A DNA stretch of 42,168 bases from an uncultured Pelagibacteraceae bacterium (lineage in GTDB: Bacteria > Pseudomonadota > Alphaproteobacteria > Pelagibacterales > Pelagibacteraceae), in NCBI GenBank assembly GCA_902563435.1, contig CACEXE010000011.1, forward strand, positions 1-42,168, written 5' to 3'. Shown here in pieces: positions 8,132 to 16,144 of this stretch. The notes beneath the pieces are model-generated. The model was not told the DNA's origin and made no database searches. It was given only the letters and a program-made list of their open reading frames with translations. Within the stretch, counting starts at the first letter, position 1. Each line of letters begins with the position of its first letter. The translations under genes and the position numbers were made by a program.

Positions 8132-9127
8132 TTAATTGTTTTTATTTTCTGCCATTGTTAATGCAATTTTAAATGAATTCAAAGTAGGTTCTAAATTTGC
8201 CACATTTTTACCTGCAATATCAAATGCTGTACCGTGAGCAGGAGTGGTAATAGGTAAAGGTAAACCTCCTTGAACGGTTACTCCTCGATCAAATCCAAAT
8301 GCTTTTAAACCTGATTGTAAAGCATCATGATACATACCAACAATACAATCATGATTTCCATCTTTATAAGCAGTAATAAAAGAAGTATCACACGGCAAAG
8401 GTCCATCAGCATTAATACCTAGTTTTTTTGCCTCTTCTATTGCGGGTATAATTTCTTCTTTTTCCTCAGTTCCAAATTCAGCATGAGGATTCAGTGCTTG
8501 AACTGCTACTCTTGGACTTTTAATACCATTTAATTTCATAGCTTCATTTATAAGTTTAATTGGCTTAATAATTTTTTCCTTTTTTACATGTCCTGGAACT
8601 TCTTTAATTGGAATATGTGATGATACCCTTGCTGTCCAAAAATTATCAATAACATTAAATTCACAAAAAAAATTTTTAACCTCTAACTTTTCAGCCATTA
8701 AATGTAATTCATCAGAATATTTATTTCCTCCAAGTTTAAGGCTTGTTTTATTAAAAGGTCCAAAGTTTATTGCATGAATTTTATTTTCTTTAGCAAGATC
8801 TAAAGCTAAATTTAGCGAAGCTAAAACGCTTTCTCCCGCCTCTTTAGAGCACTCAGATAATTTATAATTATGATTTTTACCATTAGAGATATCTAGAAAA
8901 AATTTATCACCCTTCGCAAAATCAATATTATCGAAATTTTCTACAAAATTTAGATTATGTGATTTGCCTGAAATTTTATTTCCACTTTCTAATATATTTT
9001 TTTCACCTATGACAATTAAATTAGCCTTGTTAGTGATTTCCTCTGACAATAGTTTTGAGACCAATTCGGGGCCTATACCAGAAGGGTCTCCTAAAAGAAC
9101 TGCTATGTTAATTTTATTTTGAGCCAT
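8132..9127 (-). CDS. PdxA-family 4-phosphohydroxy-acid dehydrogenase (PdxA2-like)
   Basis: The 331-residue protein begins with the family motif GDPSGIGPEL (residues 13-22) and keeps the metal-binding histidines: His171 in SSHIPI, His215 in LNPHAEFG and His267 in YHDAL, plus PAHGTAFDIAGK near the end. PdxA proper oxidises 4-phosphohydroxy-threonine for vitamin B6. The PdxA2 branch oxidatively decarboxylates 4-phospho-erythronate or threonate to a ketose phosphate. The usual PdxA block around GHTEFF is replaced by YSDELHLM, and the gene sits with a sugar-acid dehydratase, so a catabolic PdxA2 role is more likely. No DUF1537 kinase, the usual PdxA2 partner, is present. It is transcribed divergently from tctC. 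Confidence 0.8.
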   Translation of the reverse strand: MAQNKINIAVLLGDPSGIGPELVSKLLSEEITNKANLIVIGEKNILESGNKISGKSHNLNFVENFDNIDFAKGDKFFLDISNGKNHNYKLSECSKEAGESVLASLNLALDLAKENKIHAINFGPFNKTSLKLGGNKYSDELHLMAEKLEVKNFFCEFNVIDNFWTARVSSHIPIKEVPGHVKKEKIIKPIKLINEAMKLNGIKSPRVAVQALNPHAEFGTEEKEEIIPAIEEAKKLGINADGPLPCDTSFITAYKDGNHDCIVGMYHDALQSGLKAFGFDRGVTVQGGLPLPITTPAHGTAFDIAGKNVANLEPTLNSFKIALTMAENKNN

Positions 9128-9198
9128 TTTTTACTTTACGCTATGTATCAGATTATGTTTATATATTTAAATATAAATTAACTAAAAAGAGGGAAATA
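9128..9198. promoter_or_regulatory. Divergent promoter region between pdxA-like gene and tctC
   Basis: These 71 bases separate two genes read outward, so both starts of transcription must lie here or inside a neighbouring gene. The middle is almost only A and T (about 9158-9180) with several overlapping -10-like hexamers. The tctC side ends in the ribosome-binding site GAGGG. No clear operator palindrome was found. Confidence 0.45.
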
Positions 9199-10173
9199 AT
9201 GAAAAAAAGTTTTAAATTATTTTTAGCTGCCGTATTTTTGGTAACTGAATTTTTTGTTGTTGCATTTCCACTTATGATTACTTCTGCAAAAGCAGATGGT
9301 CACCCAATTCAAGCTATTACACACGCTGGTTTTGGTGGTGGTACAGACGTAACTACTAGAATGATGTTGTTAAGAACTAGAAGGTATCTAAAACAAGATA
9401 TGCAATTAGTTAACAAGAAAGGTGGTGGTGGAGCTGCATCTATGGATTACATGATGACTTTACCAGCAGATGGTCAACATACTTTAACTTGGACTACAGG
9501 ACATGCTGTTTCTATGGCATTAGGAAAAACAAAAGTTAAATTAAGTGATATGCAACCACTTGCTAGAGGAACTGATGATCCTCAATTATTTGTCGTAAAT
9601 TGTAAAAATGATATTAAAGATGCTAAAAAATTTATTAGCGCTCAAAAATCAAAATCATTAAAATATGGTACTACTCACGTTGGTGGTATTGATGACGTAA
9701 GTGCTATCGCTTTTACAAAAAAAGGAAAATTAACAGACCCAACAATTGTTCCTTATAAAGGTGTTGGTCCAATTAAAACTAATCTTATCAAAGGAGATAT
9801 TGATGTAGGTGTTTTAAACTTGGGAGAAGCTGTAACAGAAATTGAAGATGGTACATTGTGTGTTTCAGTTGTACTTGCTAGTAACAGAATGGAAAAATTA
9901 AGTAATGTTCCTACTGCTACTGAGTTAGGAATTCCAGTTGTGCTTTCAACAGTTAGAGGTTTTGTAACAAGAAAAGGTGTTCCAAGCGATAGAAAAAAAC
10001 AACTTGAAGATGCAATGATTAAAGCAATGGAACATAAATATTTCCAAAGTTTTTTAACTGATATCGGCCTTGATTCAACTAGTGTTGTTGGAGCTGATGA
10101 GTGGGGCAAGCAAATGGAAGTCATGCTTGCAGAGATGACTGCTCAACTTAAAGCTTTGGGTTACATTAATTAG
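9199..10173 (+). CDS. tctC: Tripartite tricarboxylate transporter substrate-binding protein (TctC/Bug family)
   Basis: The 324-residue protein carries an N-terminal signal peptide (MKKSFKLF then a hydrophobic core, cleavage near AKA-DG at about residue 33) and no lipobox. The mature part has the TctC/Bug features GFGGGTDVTTRMM, TLTWTTGHAV and a VPYKGVGPIKT-like loop, and length is normal. It binds a carboxylate in the periplasm for the TctAB membrane complex encoded next. The start is fixed by GAGGGAAATAATG. With the nearby SDR, ROK kinase and the divergent dehydratase/PdxA pair, the ligand may be a sugar acid rather than citrate; that is inference. Confidence 0.9.
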   Translation: MKKSFKLFLAAVFLVTEFFVVAFPLMITSAKADGHPIQAITHAGFGGGTDVTTRMMLLRTRRYLKQDMQLVNKKGGGGAASMDYMMTLPADGQHTLTWTTGHAVSMALGKTKVKLSDMQPLARGTDDPQLFVVNCKNDIKDAKKFISAQKSKSLKYGTTHVGGIDDVSAIAFTKKGKLTDPTIVPYKGVGPIKTNLIKGDIDVGVLNLGEAVTEIEDGTLCVSVVLASNRMEKLSNVPTATELGIPVVLSTVRGFVTRKGVPSDRKKQLEDAMIKAMEHKYFQSFLTDIGLDSTSVVGADEWGKQMEVMLAEMTAQLKALGYIN

Positions 10174-10193
10174 TCATAAGAAAGTACATTTTT

Positions 10194-10700
10194 ATGAATA
10201 ATGTACGAAATAAAAAAAGGGCAAACAAAAGTTTGCCCTTTTTTTTTAAAGATGAATTTAAAGTTTTTTTTGTAATTATATTTGTTTCGACAATATTATT
10301 AGTAACTACTTTTACATTTGATAAGGTTCCTCCTATTTTAAATAGAGGCATACAACCTGCTACTTTCCCAAAAGGATTGTTAGTATTGATAATGTTTTTA
10401 ACTGCAGTTATTTATTATCTTTCATTCAAAAATCCTTGGAAAAAAGAAAAAAAACTTCCAAAACCATTTTTTTTAACAATCTTAAGTTTTATTTTATTTA
10501 TTATAATTTCTAAAACATTAGACTTTTTCTTAGCTATATCAGTACTCTCAATATTTGTTTCATACAATTGGGGTGAAAAGAGAATTATTTATTTATTATT
10601 AGTTGGAATTTTGTTTCCATTAGTAGTTTTCATATTTTTTGAAATGATATTGGGACTTAGATTTCCTCCAGGAATAATTACAAACCTTTATTATTACTAG
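10194..10700 (+). CDS. tctB: Tripartite tricarboxylate transporter small membrane subunit (TctB)
   Basis: The 168-residue hydrophobic protein has four likely membrane segments and sits between tctC and tctA, where TctB is always found; sequence conservation in this family is low. ATG 10194 is the only ATG that gives a full N-terminus; the in-frame TTG at 10233 lies inside a terminator hairpin. The first 18 codons therefore contain that hairpin, whose T tract is read as Phe-Phe-Phe. Either the protein has an unconserved lysine/arginine-rich tail of about 20 residues, or it uses a non-standard start after the hairpin. It ends one base before tctA. Confidence 0.8.
   Translation: MNNVRNKKRANKSLPFFFKDEFKVFFVIIFVSTILLVTTFTFDKVPPILNRGIQPATFPKGLLVLIMFLTAVIYYLSFKNPWKKEKKLPKPFFLTILSFILFIIISKTLDFFLAISVLSIFVSYNWGEKRIIYLLLVGILFPLVVFIFFEMILGLRFPPGIITNLYYY
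10213..10247 (+). terminator. Strong intrinsic terminator/attenuator inside the start of tctB
   Basis: A GC-cored perfect stem (GGGCAAAC at 10219-10226, AAAA loop, GTTTGCCC at 10231-10238) is extended by A-T pairs on both sides and followed by T residues to 10247. It has the full form of a factor-independent terminator, about 40-75 bases after the tctC stop and within the tctB reading frame. Ribosomes translating the start of tctB would cover it, which could tune the ratio of TctC to TctAB. Confidence 0.9.
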
Positions 10701-10701
10701 T

Positions 10702-12174
10702 ATGGACAATCTTTTATTAATGATGGCACCTTTGTTTAGTTCTAAGTTGTTAATTGTTTTAATTTTTGGGACTTTATTTGGACTGATCTTAGGCGTTCTA
10801 CCAGGATTAGGCCCTACAACTGGTGGTGCATTAATTTTACCATTTACTATGACTTTAGACCCTCTTTCAGCAATAGTTCTCTTAACATCAATTTACTGTG
10901 CTGGAACATACGGCGGTGCAATCACTGCAGTTTTAATAAATACCCCTGGAACTCCAGCAGCAGCAGCCACTTGTCTAGATGGTTATCCCCTAGCTCAAAA
11001 GGGGGAAGCAGGTAGAGCCTTGGGTATGGCAACAGTCTCAAGCACAGTGGGTGGAATTTTTAGCGTAATAGTTTTGGTATTTTTTGCACCTGTTTTAGCT
11101 CAACTTGCCTATGAATTTGGTCAACCAGAATATTTTGCGTTAGCTATTTTTGGTTTAACAATGCTAGCATCAATTGGTGAAGGAAGTCCGATCAAAAATT
11201 TAATCGCTGGTGCGTTTGGAATTTTAATCTCTACTATTGGAAAAGATTTTATGACTTCAATTGATAGATTTACTTATGGTATAAATGAGCTTTCTGTAGG
11301 AATAGGATTTATACCAGTTGTAGTAGGTTTATTTGCAATAAGCGAAATGTTAACTCAGTCTACACTTCTTGATCAAGTTTTCAAAAGAGTTGCACTAAAA
11401 GCGGTAAAACTTCCATCCTTAGATGATTATAAAAAAACTTGGAAAACTATTCTTAGATCTAGTGGTATTGGTTCGTTTATTGGAGTTTTGCCAGCTGAGG
11501 GTGGGACTGTAGCATCCTTAATTGGTTATTCAGAAGCAAAAAGATTTTCTAAAGAGCCAGAAGAATTTGGAAAAGGGTCAATAGAAGGTATTGCCGGTGC
11601 TGAGGCAGCAAATAATGCTGCTACAGGCGGTGCAATGGTTCCAACGTTAGCATTAGGAATACCTGGAAGTGCTACAACAGCAGTCATATTAACTGGGCTT
11701 ATAATTCATGGTGTAAGACCAGGTCCAGATCTATTTAGAGAGCAACCAGATTTTTTGTATGGAATTTTTGGGGCAATGTTAATTGCTAATGTTTTATTTT
11801 TTATTTTTGGATTTTTTGGTGCAAAATTATTTGCAAGAATAACTCTTGTTCCTAACAAAATTTTATGGCCTATGATATTTGCTGTATCTGTGTGCGGTAC
11901 TTATTCTTTAAGTCAGTCAATAATTGATGTTTGGATTATGTTATTTTTTGGTGTGCTTGGATTTTTTATGAGAAGATTTGGATTTTCAGTGGTCCCAGTA
12001 ATTATAGGATTAATTTTAGGAGAATTAGTTGAGGGAACTTTAAGACAATCTTTAGTTATATTTGATGGAAATTGGCTTATGTTCTTAACTAGACCAATAG
12101 CTTTAACCTTTTTTATTTTATCTTTAATTGCTTTAGCTTTTCCTTTATTAAGATCCAAAAAACAAAAAAAATAA
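10702..12174 (+). CDS. tctA: Tripartite tricarboxylate transporter large membrane subunit (TctA)
   Basis: The 490-residue protein has about a dozen membrane segments and the two glycine-rich signatures of TctA: GVLPGLGPTTGGALILPF near residues 28-45 and the related FIGVLPAEGGTVASLIGYSEAKR in the second half, reflecting the internal repeat of the family. The NTPGTPAAAATCLDGYPLAQKG block is also diagnostic. It is the transport channel, driven by the ion gradient, for the ligand delivered by TctC. Length is as expected. It starts one base after tctB and ends one base before the SDR gene. Confidence 0.95.
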   Translation: MDNLLLMMAPLFSSKLLIVLIFGTLFGLILGVLPGLGPTTGGALILPFTMTLDPLSAIVLLTSIYCAGTYGGAITAVLINTPGTPAAAATCLDGYPLAQKGEAGRALGMATVSSTVGGIFSVIVLVFFAPVLAQLAYEFGQPEYFALAIFGLTMLASIGEGSPIKNLIAGAFGILISTIGKDFMTSIDRFTYGINELSVGIGFIPVVVGLFAISEMLTQSTLLDQVFKRVALKAVKLPSLDDYKKTWKTILRSSGIGSFIGVLPAEGGTVASLIGYSEAKRFSKEPEEFGKGSIEGIAGAEAANNAATGGAMVPTLALGIPGSATTAVILTGLIIHGVRPGPDLFREQPDFLYGIFGAMLIANVLFFIFGFFGAKLFARITLVPNKILWPMIFAVSVCGTYSLSQSIIDVWIMLFFGVLGFFMRRFGFSVVPVIIGLILGELVEGTLRQSLVIFDGNWLMFLTRPIALTFFILSLIALAFPLLRSKKQKK

Positions 12175-12175
12175 T

Positions 12176-12925
12176 ATGATTAATTTTGATTTAAAAGATA
12201 GAGTTGCAATAGTGACAGGAGGCGCCCAAGGTTTTGGACTAGCTATTACAGAGAGATTTATTGCTTCAGGAGCGAGAGTGGTAATTTGGGATATAGATGA
12301 AGAGGCAATCATAACCGCAACAAAAAAAATTAATTCAGATAAGCTTTCATACCAAATTGTAGATGTTGGAAATTATCAGAATATAGAAAAAAATTTAGCT
12401 GAAACTGAAAAATCTCACAAAAAAATTGATATTTTTATTAATAATGCAGGTGTTGCAGGCAAAAATACAACTGTTGTTGATTACCCACTTGATGAATGGA
12501 AAAAGGTAATAGATTTAAATTTAAACGCTGTATTTTATTGTTGTAAAGCAGTTACTCCTTATATGATTAAAAATAATTATGGAAGAATTGTAAATATTGC
12601 TTCAATTGCTGGAAAAGAGGGCAATCCTAATGCAAGCGCATATAGTACATCAAAAGCAGGAGTTATAGGTTTAACAAAGTCATTGGGAAAAGAACTAGCA
12701 TTAAAAAATATTGCAGTTAATTGTGTGACTCCTGCAGCAGCAAAAACAAGAATATTCGATCAAATGACCGAAGAACATATAAATTATATGTTATCTAAAA
12801 TTCCTAGAAATAAGTTTGCAAAAGTTAATGAATTAGCATCCCTAGTAACTTGGTTATCAAGTGAGGAAAATTCTTTTTCAACAGCAGCGGTTTTTGATTT
12901 GAGTGGTGGGAGAGCAACTTATTGA
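12176..12925 (+). CDS. Short-chain dehydrogenase/reductase (classical SDR)
   Basis: This 249-residue SDR has the cofactor motif TGGAQGFG (residues 14-21), NNAG (89-92) and the catalytic Ser143, Tyr156 and Lys160 (YSTSK). The acidic residue at the end of beta-strand 2 (VVIWDIDEE) favours NAD over NADP. Members oxidise sugars, sugar acids, polyols or 3-oxoacyl groups. It starts one base after tctA and is followed three bases later by a ROK kinase, so it probably acts on the compound imported by the Tct system. The substrate cannot be read from the sequence. Confidence 0.88.
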   Translation: MINFDLKDRVAIVTGGAQGFGLAITERFIASGARVVIWDIDEEAIITATKKINSDKLSYQIVDVGNYQNIEKNLAETEKSHKKIDIFINNAGVAGKNTTVVDYPLDEWKKVIDLNLNAVFYCCKAVTPYMIKNNYGRIVNIASIAGKEGNPNASAYSTSKAGVIGLTKSLGKELALKNIAVNCVTPAAAKTRIFDQMTEEHINYMLSKIPRNKFAKVNELASLVTWLSSEENSFSTAAVFDLSGGRATY

Positions 12926-12928
12926 TTT

Positions 12929-13831
12929 ATGCAAATAGGTGTTGATGTTGGAGCTACAAAAATTGAAAGTGTAGTTTTAGATGAAAAAGGGAACGAAAGT
13001 CATCGTGAAAGGACTGATTGTCCAAAAGACTATTTTCAAATTATAAAAACAATTAAAGAAATTAATAAAAAATTAGAAAAAAAATTAAATAAAGAGTTAC
13101 CAATTGGTGTTTGCCACCCTGGTATTCATTCACCTCAAACTGGATTAGTTAAGAACGCTCCAAATTGCTATTGGTTAGAAAAAAAACCATTTCAAAATGA
13201 TTTAAGAAAAGAATTAGGCAAAGAGGTATTTTGTGAAAATGATGCCAATTGCTTCGCTTTGTCAGAAGCTCTAGATGGTGCAGGAAAACATTATAAAATT
13301 GTTTATGGAATTATTATTGGTTCTGGAGTAGGTGGTGGTTTAGTGATAGACAAAAAAATTGTTAGCGGACCAAATGGAGTAGCAGGAGAGTGGGGACATA
13401 ATCAAATTAACCATTTAATTTCCAAAAAAGAAAATCTCGAGTCTACCAATCTAAGAGAGGGCGAGATTGAGAGTTTTATGTCAGGCTTAAGTTTAGCTAA
13501 AAAATTTAATAAGCAATATAAAAAAAATTTAAAAACTAATGAGATCTTTGAACTATATAGAAAACATGATTTAGATGCTGAAAATTTAATAGATAATTTT
13601 AAAGTAAATTTAGCAATGTCCTTAGCAAATATAATTAACATTCTTGATCCTGATTGTTTTGTTTTTGGCGGGGGTGTTTCAAATGAAATTGATTTTTTAA
13701 GTGAAATCGAAACTATCGTAAGAAAATTTGTAACAGGCAGAGAGTATGATGGTGTGTTTCTTAAACCTAAGTACGGAGATGCTAGTGGCGTCAGAGGTGC
13801 TGCTAGATTAGGAAGAAAATCAATCTATTAA
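12929..13831 (+). CDS. ROK-family sugar kinase lacking the zinc-loop cysteines
   Basis: The 300-residue protein has the ROK/actin-fold features: phosphate loop DVGATK (residues 6-11), catalytic Asp105 in ENDANCFALSEA, the GSGVGGGLVI strand (131-140) and GEWGHNQI with the usual zinc-ligand histidine. The CxCGxxGCxE zinc loop that normally follows is absent: residues 161-182 contain no cysteine, though the aligned ESFMSG block remains. It would phosphorylate a free sugar or sugar derivative with ATP; fructose, glucose, allose and N-acetyl sugars are known ROK substrates. Its position after tctCBA and an SDR suggests work on the Tct substrate or its oxidised product. Confidence 0.85.
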   Translation: MQIGVDVGATKIESVVLDEKGNESHRERTDCPKDYFQIIKTIKEINKKLEKKLNKELPIGVCHPGIHSPQTGLVKNAPNCYWLEKKPFQNDLRKELGKEVFCENDANCFALSEALDGAGKHYKIVYGIIIGSGVGGGLVIDKKIVSGPNGVAGEWGHNQINHLISKKENLESTNLREGEIESFMSGLSLAKKFNKQYKKNLKTNEIFELYRKHDLDAENLIDNFKVNLAMSLANIINILDPDCFVFGGGVSNEIDFLSEIETIVRKFVTGREYDGVFLKPKYGDASGVRGAARLGRKSIY

Positions 13832-13866
13832 TATTATAAATCAATTATTGGTTGTATTTTTTTTTC

Positions 13867-13896
13867 TTGTAGTCTTTTAATAAATCAATCTATAAT
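13867..13896 (+). promoter_or_regulatory. Putative sigma-70-type promoter for the gts ABC operon
   Basis: TTGTAG (13867-13872) and a perfect TATAAT (13891-13896) are separated by 18 bases, in the 110-base gap before the binding-protein gene. Transcription would begin near 13903, giving a leader of about 40 bases. A short inverted repeat, GTTAATTTAAC at 13914-13924, lies just downstream of the expected start and could be an operator, though such AT-rich repeats arise easily here. Confidence 0.5.
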
Positions 13897-13941
13897 TCTT
13901 TTTTTTAAGTTAAGTTAATTTAACAAATAAGAGGGAAATAT

Positions 13942-15198
13942 ATGAAAAAAATGCTAATTGCTTTAATTGCGTTTGCATTCACTTCTACATCTTCTTTTGC
14001 AGGACCAAAAATTGAGGTTTTGCACTGGTGGACATCAGGTGGTGAAGCAGCTGCACTTAAGGTGTTAAAAGATGATTTCGCTGCAAACGGTGGTGAATGG
14101 TTAGACATGCCTGTAACAGGCGGTGGTGGAGACGCTGCTAACGTTGCACTTAAAGCAAGAATAGTTGCGGGAGATCCTCCTTCAGCTTCTCAAATTAAAG
14201 GTCCAACAATTCAAGAATATGATCAAGAAGGAGTAGTTGCTCCATACAACATTGATCCAATTGCTCAATCGGAAGGTTGGGATGGATTATTAGATCCTAT
14301 GATTGCTGCAGTTCACAAATGTCAGAATAACAGTGGTCCATATTGTGCGGCTCCAGTAAACATACATAGAATTGATTGGATGTGGGCTAACAAAGCAGTA
14401 TTTGATGCTAATGGAATTTCAGTTCCTACATCTTGGGATGAATTAAATGCAGCAGCAGAAAAACTTCAAGCTGCAGGTATCATTCCTTTTGCACATGGTG
14501 GTCAAGCTTGGCAAGACGCAACAGTCTTCGAAGCAGTAGCTATGGGTATTGGTGGAAATAACTATTACAAAAACTGTTATGTAGATCTTAAAGAAACTTG
14601 TTTAAGAAGTGAGACAACTGTGAAAGTTTTTGATCAAATGAGAAAACTTCAAGGTTTCACTGACGAAGGTAGCCCAGGAAGAGATTGGAACGTTGCTACT
14701 GGAATGGTTATTGAAGGAAAAGCTGGTTTCCAAATTATGGGTGACTGGGCAAAAGGTGAATTTACTGCTGCTGGGAAAGTACCAGGTGTAGATTACTATT
14801 GTGCTGCAACTCCATCTAATAATGGATACTTGTACAATGTAGACAGCTTCATATTCTACAAAACAAGTGACCCAGACAAACAAGAAGGGCAAAAATTATT
14901 AGCTAAATTAATGATGGGTAAAAACTTCCAAAAAGTTTTCAACTTATACAAAGGATCAATTCCAGCACGTTTAGATGTACCAATGGATGAATTTGATAAA
15001 TGTGCAAAAACATCAAATTCTGATATCAAAACTGCAGGAGCAAGTGGTGGATTAGTTCCAAGTTTTGCTCATGGAATGGCTCAAGGTAATACTATGAAGG
15101 CTGCTTTACAAGATGTGATTACAGAACACTTTAATTCTGACATGTCTTCAGTTGATGCAGCAAATGCTTTGGCTGATTCAGTATTAGATAATATGTAA
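13942..15198 (+). CDS. gtsA: CUT1 ABC transporter sugar-binding protein, glucose/mannose type (GtsA-like)
   Basis: The 418-residue protein has a signal peptide (MKKMLIALIAFAF, cleavage near SFA-GP at residue 20). The mature start EVLHWWTSGGEAAALKVL, followed by GGGGDAANVALKARIVAGDPP and QIKGPTIQEY, closely resembles glucose/mannose-binding proteins of the Gts type in Pseudomonas and Thermus. It contains six cysteines (127, 135, 212, 220, 287, 354), an even number that would allow disulfides in the periplasm. It delivers sugar to the two permeases and MalK-like ATPase downstream. The start is fixed by GAGGGAAATAT before ATG. Glucose/mannose specificity is inferred from resemblance alone. Confidence 0.9.
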   Translation: MKKMLIALIAFAFTSTSSFAGPKIEVLHWWTSGGEAAALKVLKDDFAANGGEWLDMPVTGGGGDAANVALKARIVAGDPPSASQIKGPTIQEYDQEGVVAPYNIDPIAQSEGWDGLLDPMIAAVHKCQNNSGPYCAAPVNIHRIDWMWANKAVFDANGISVPTSWDELNAAAEKLQAAGIIPFAHGGQAWQDATVFEAVAMGIGGNNYYKNCYVDLKETCLRSETTVKVFDQMRKLQGFTDEGSPGRDWNVATGMVIEGKAGFQIMGDWAKGEFTAAGKVPGVDYYCAATPSNNGYLYNVDSFIFYKTSDPDKQEGQKLLAKLMMGKNFQKVFNLYKGSIPARLDVPMDEFDKCAKTSNSDIKTAGASGGLVPSFAHGMAQGNTMKAALQDVITEHFNSDMSSVDAANALADSVLDNM

Positions 15199-15208
15199 AA
15201 TACAAAAA

Positions 15209-15244
15209 TTAAGGCCACCTAATTTTTAGGTGGCCTTTTTTTTT
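15209..15244 (+). terminator. Intrinsic terminator between gtsA and the permease genes
   Basis: A 12-bp perfect stem (arms 15211-15222 and 15226-15237, core GGCCACC/GGTGGCC) with a TTT loop leads into a run of T to 15244. It lies 12 bases after the binding-protein stop and 25 bases before the permease start. As the permeases have no other obvious promoter, this probably acts as an attenuator giving excess binding protein. Confidence 0.93.
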
Positions 15245-15268
15245 AATCAAAATTAAAAAATATTTATA

Positions 15269-16144
15269 ATGCTCAAGTGGCTAGAAAAAAACCTACCTAA
15301 AATCGTAATGGCTCCAGCTGTTGGATTAATTGGTTGGTTTGTCTATGGTTTTGTACTTTGGACCTTATATATATCTTTTACAAATTCTAAAATCTTGCCC
15401 AAGTATGAACTTTGGGGAGTAGGTCAATATGTTAAACTTTGGGGTTCTAGAAAATGGCTTATTGCAGTTGATAATCTTCTTATTTTCACAGCTTTATTCT
15501 TAATTTTTTGTGTTGTGATTGGAATTATTCTTGCAATATTTCTAGATCAAAAAATTAGGGCAGAAGGTGTCCTTAGAACTATTTACTTATATCCCATGGC
15601 TTTATCTTTCATAGTCACTGGAACAGCATGGAAATGGATTTTAAACCCAACCCTTGGTATCCAAAAAATGTTTATCGATTGGGGATTTGAAAACTTTACA
15701 TTCGATTGGTTGGTCAATCGAGAAATGGCCATCTACACCATTGTGATTGCAGGTGTTTGGCAATCTGCAGGATTTGTAATGGCATTATTTCTAGCTGGGT
15801 TAAGATCAGTTGAAGATGAAATCGTTAAAGCAGCCAAAATAGATGGCGCAAATTTATTTACAGTTTATTGGAAAATTCTACTACCAATGATGAGACCAGT
15901 TTTTTTTACAAGTTTTGTAATTTTGGTTCATATATCAATTAAAAGTTATGATCTTATTGTTGCGTTAACCCAGGGAGGTCCGGGTATATCTACAACCATG
16001 CCTGCATTATATATGACACAAACTGCATTTCACAAAAGTCAAGTTGGTTTGTCAGCAGCGAGTGCCATGATGATGTTTATGGCAGTAGCAGCTGTGATTA
16101 TACCTTATTTATATTCTGAATTGAGGAGAGAAAATGCAAGATAA
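15269..16144 (+). CDS. gtsB: CUT1 sugar ABC transporter permease (MalF/UgpA/GtsB type)
   Basis: The 291-residue protein has six likely membrane segments and the EAA loop contacting the ATPase, here EDEIVKAAKIDGANLFTVYW, with the invariant glycine and following LPMMRPV. The N-terminal helix and LWTLYISFTNSKILPKYELWG fit the first permease of glucose-type CUT1 importers. Together with the next gene it forms the membrane channel. It starts 70 bases after the binding-protein gene, just past the terminator hairpin, with no strong ribosome-binding site. Its 3' end overlaps the next permease gene by 11 bases. Confidence 0.92.
   Translation: MLKWLEKNLPKIVMAPAVGLIGWFVYGFVLWTLYISFTNSKILPKYELWGVGQYVKLWGSRKWLIAVDNLLIFTALFLIFCVVIGIILAIFLDQKIRAEGVLRTIYLYPMALSFIVTGTAWKWILNPTLGIQKMFIDWGFENFTFDWLVNREMAIYTIVIAGVWQSAGFVMALFLAGLRSVEDEIVKAAKIDGANLFTVYWKILLPMMRPVFFTSFVILVHISIKSYDLIVALTQGGPGISTTMPALYMTQTAFHKSQVGLSAASAMMMFMAVAAVIIPYLYSELRRENAR

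Noticed and set aside
8132-9127. Calling the PdxA homologue a vitamin B6 biosynthesis gene
   Set aside because: Its neighbours are sugar-acid genes and the GHTEFF-type block of true PdxA is altered; a PdxA2 role is favoured, though not proven.
13914-13924. GTTAATTTAAC as a definite operator
   Set aside because: Short AT-rich inverted repeats are expected by chance at this base composition; mentioned only as a possibility with the promoter.
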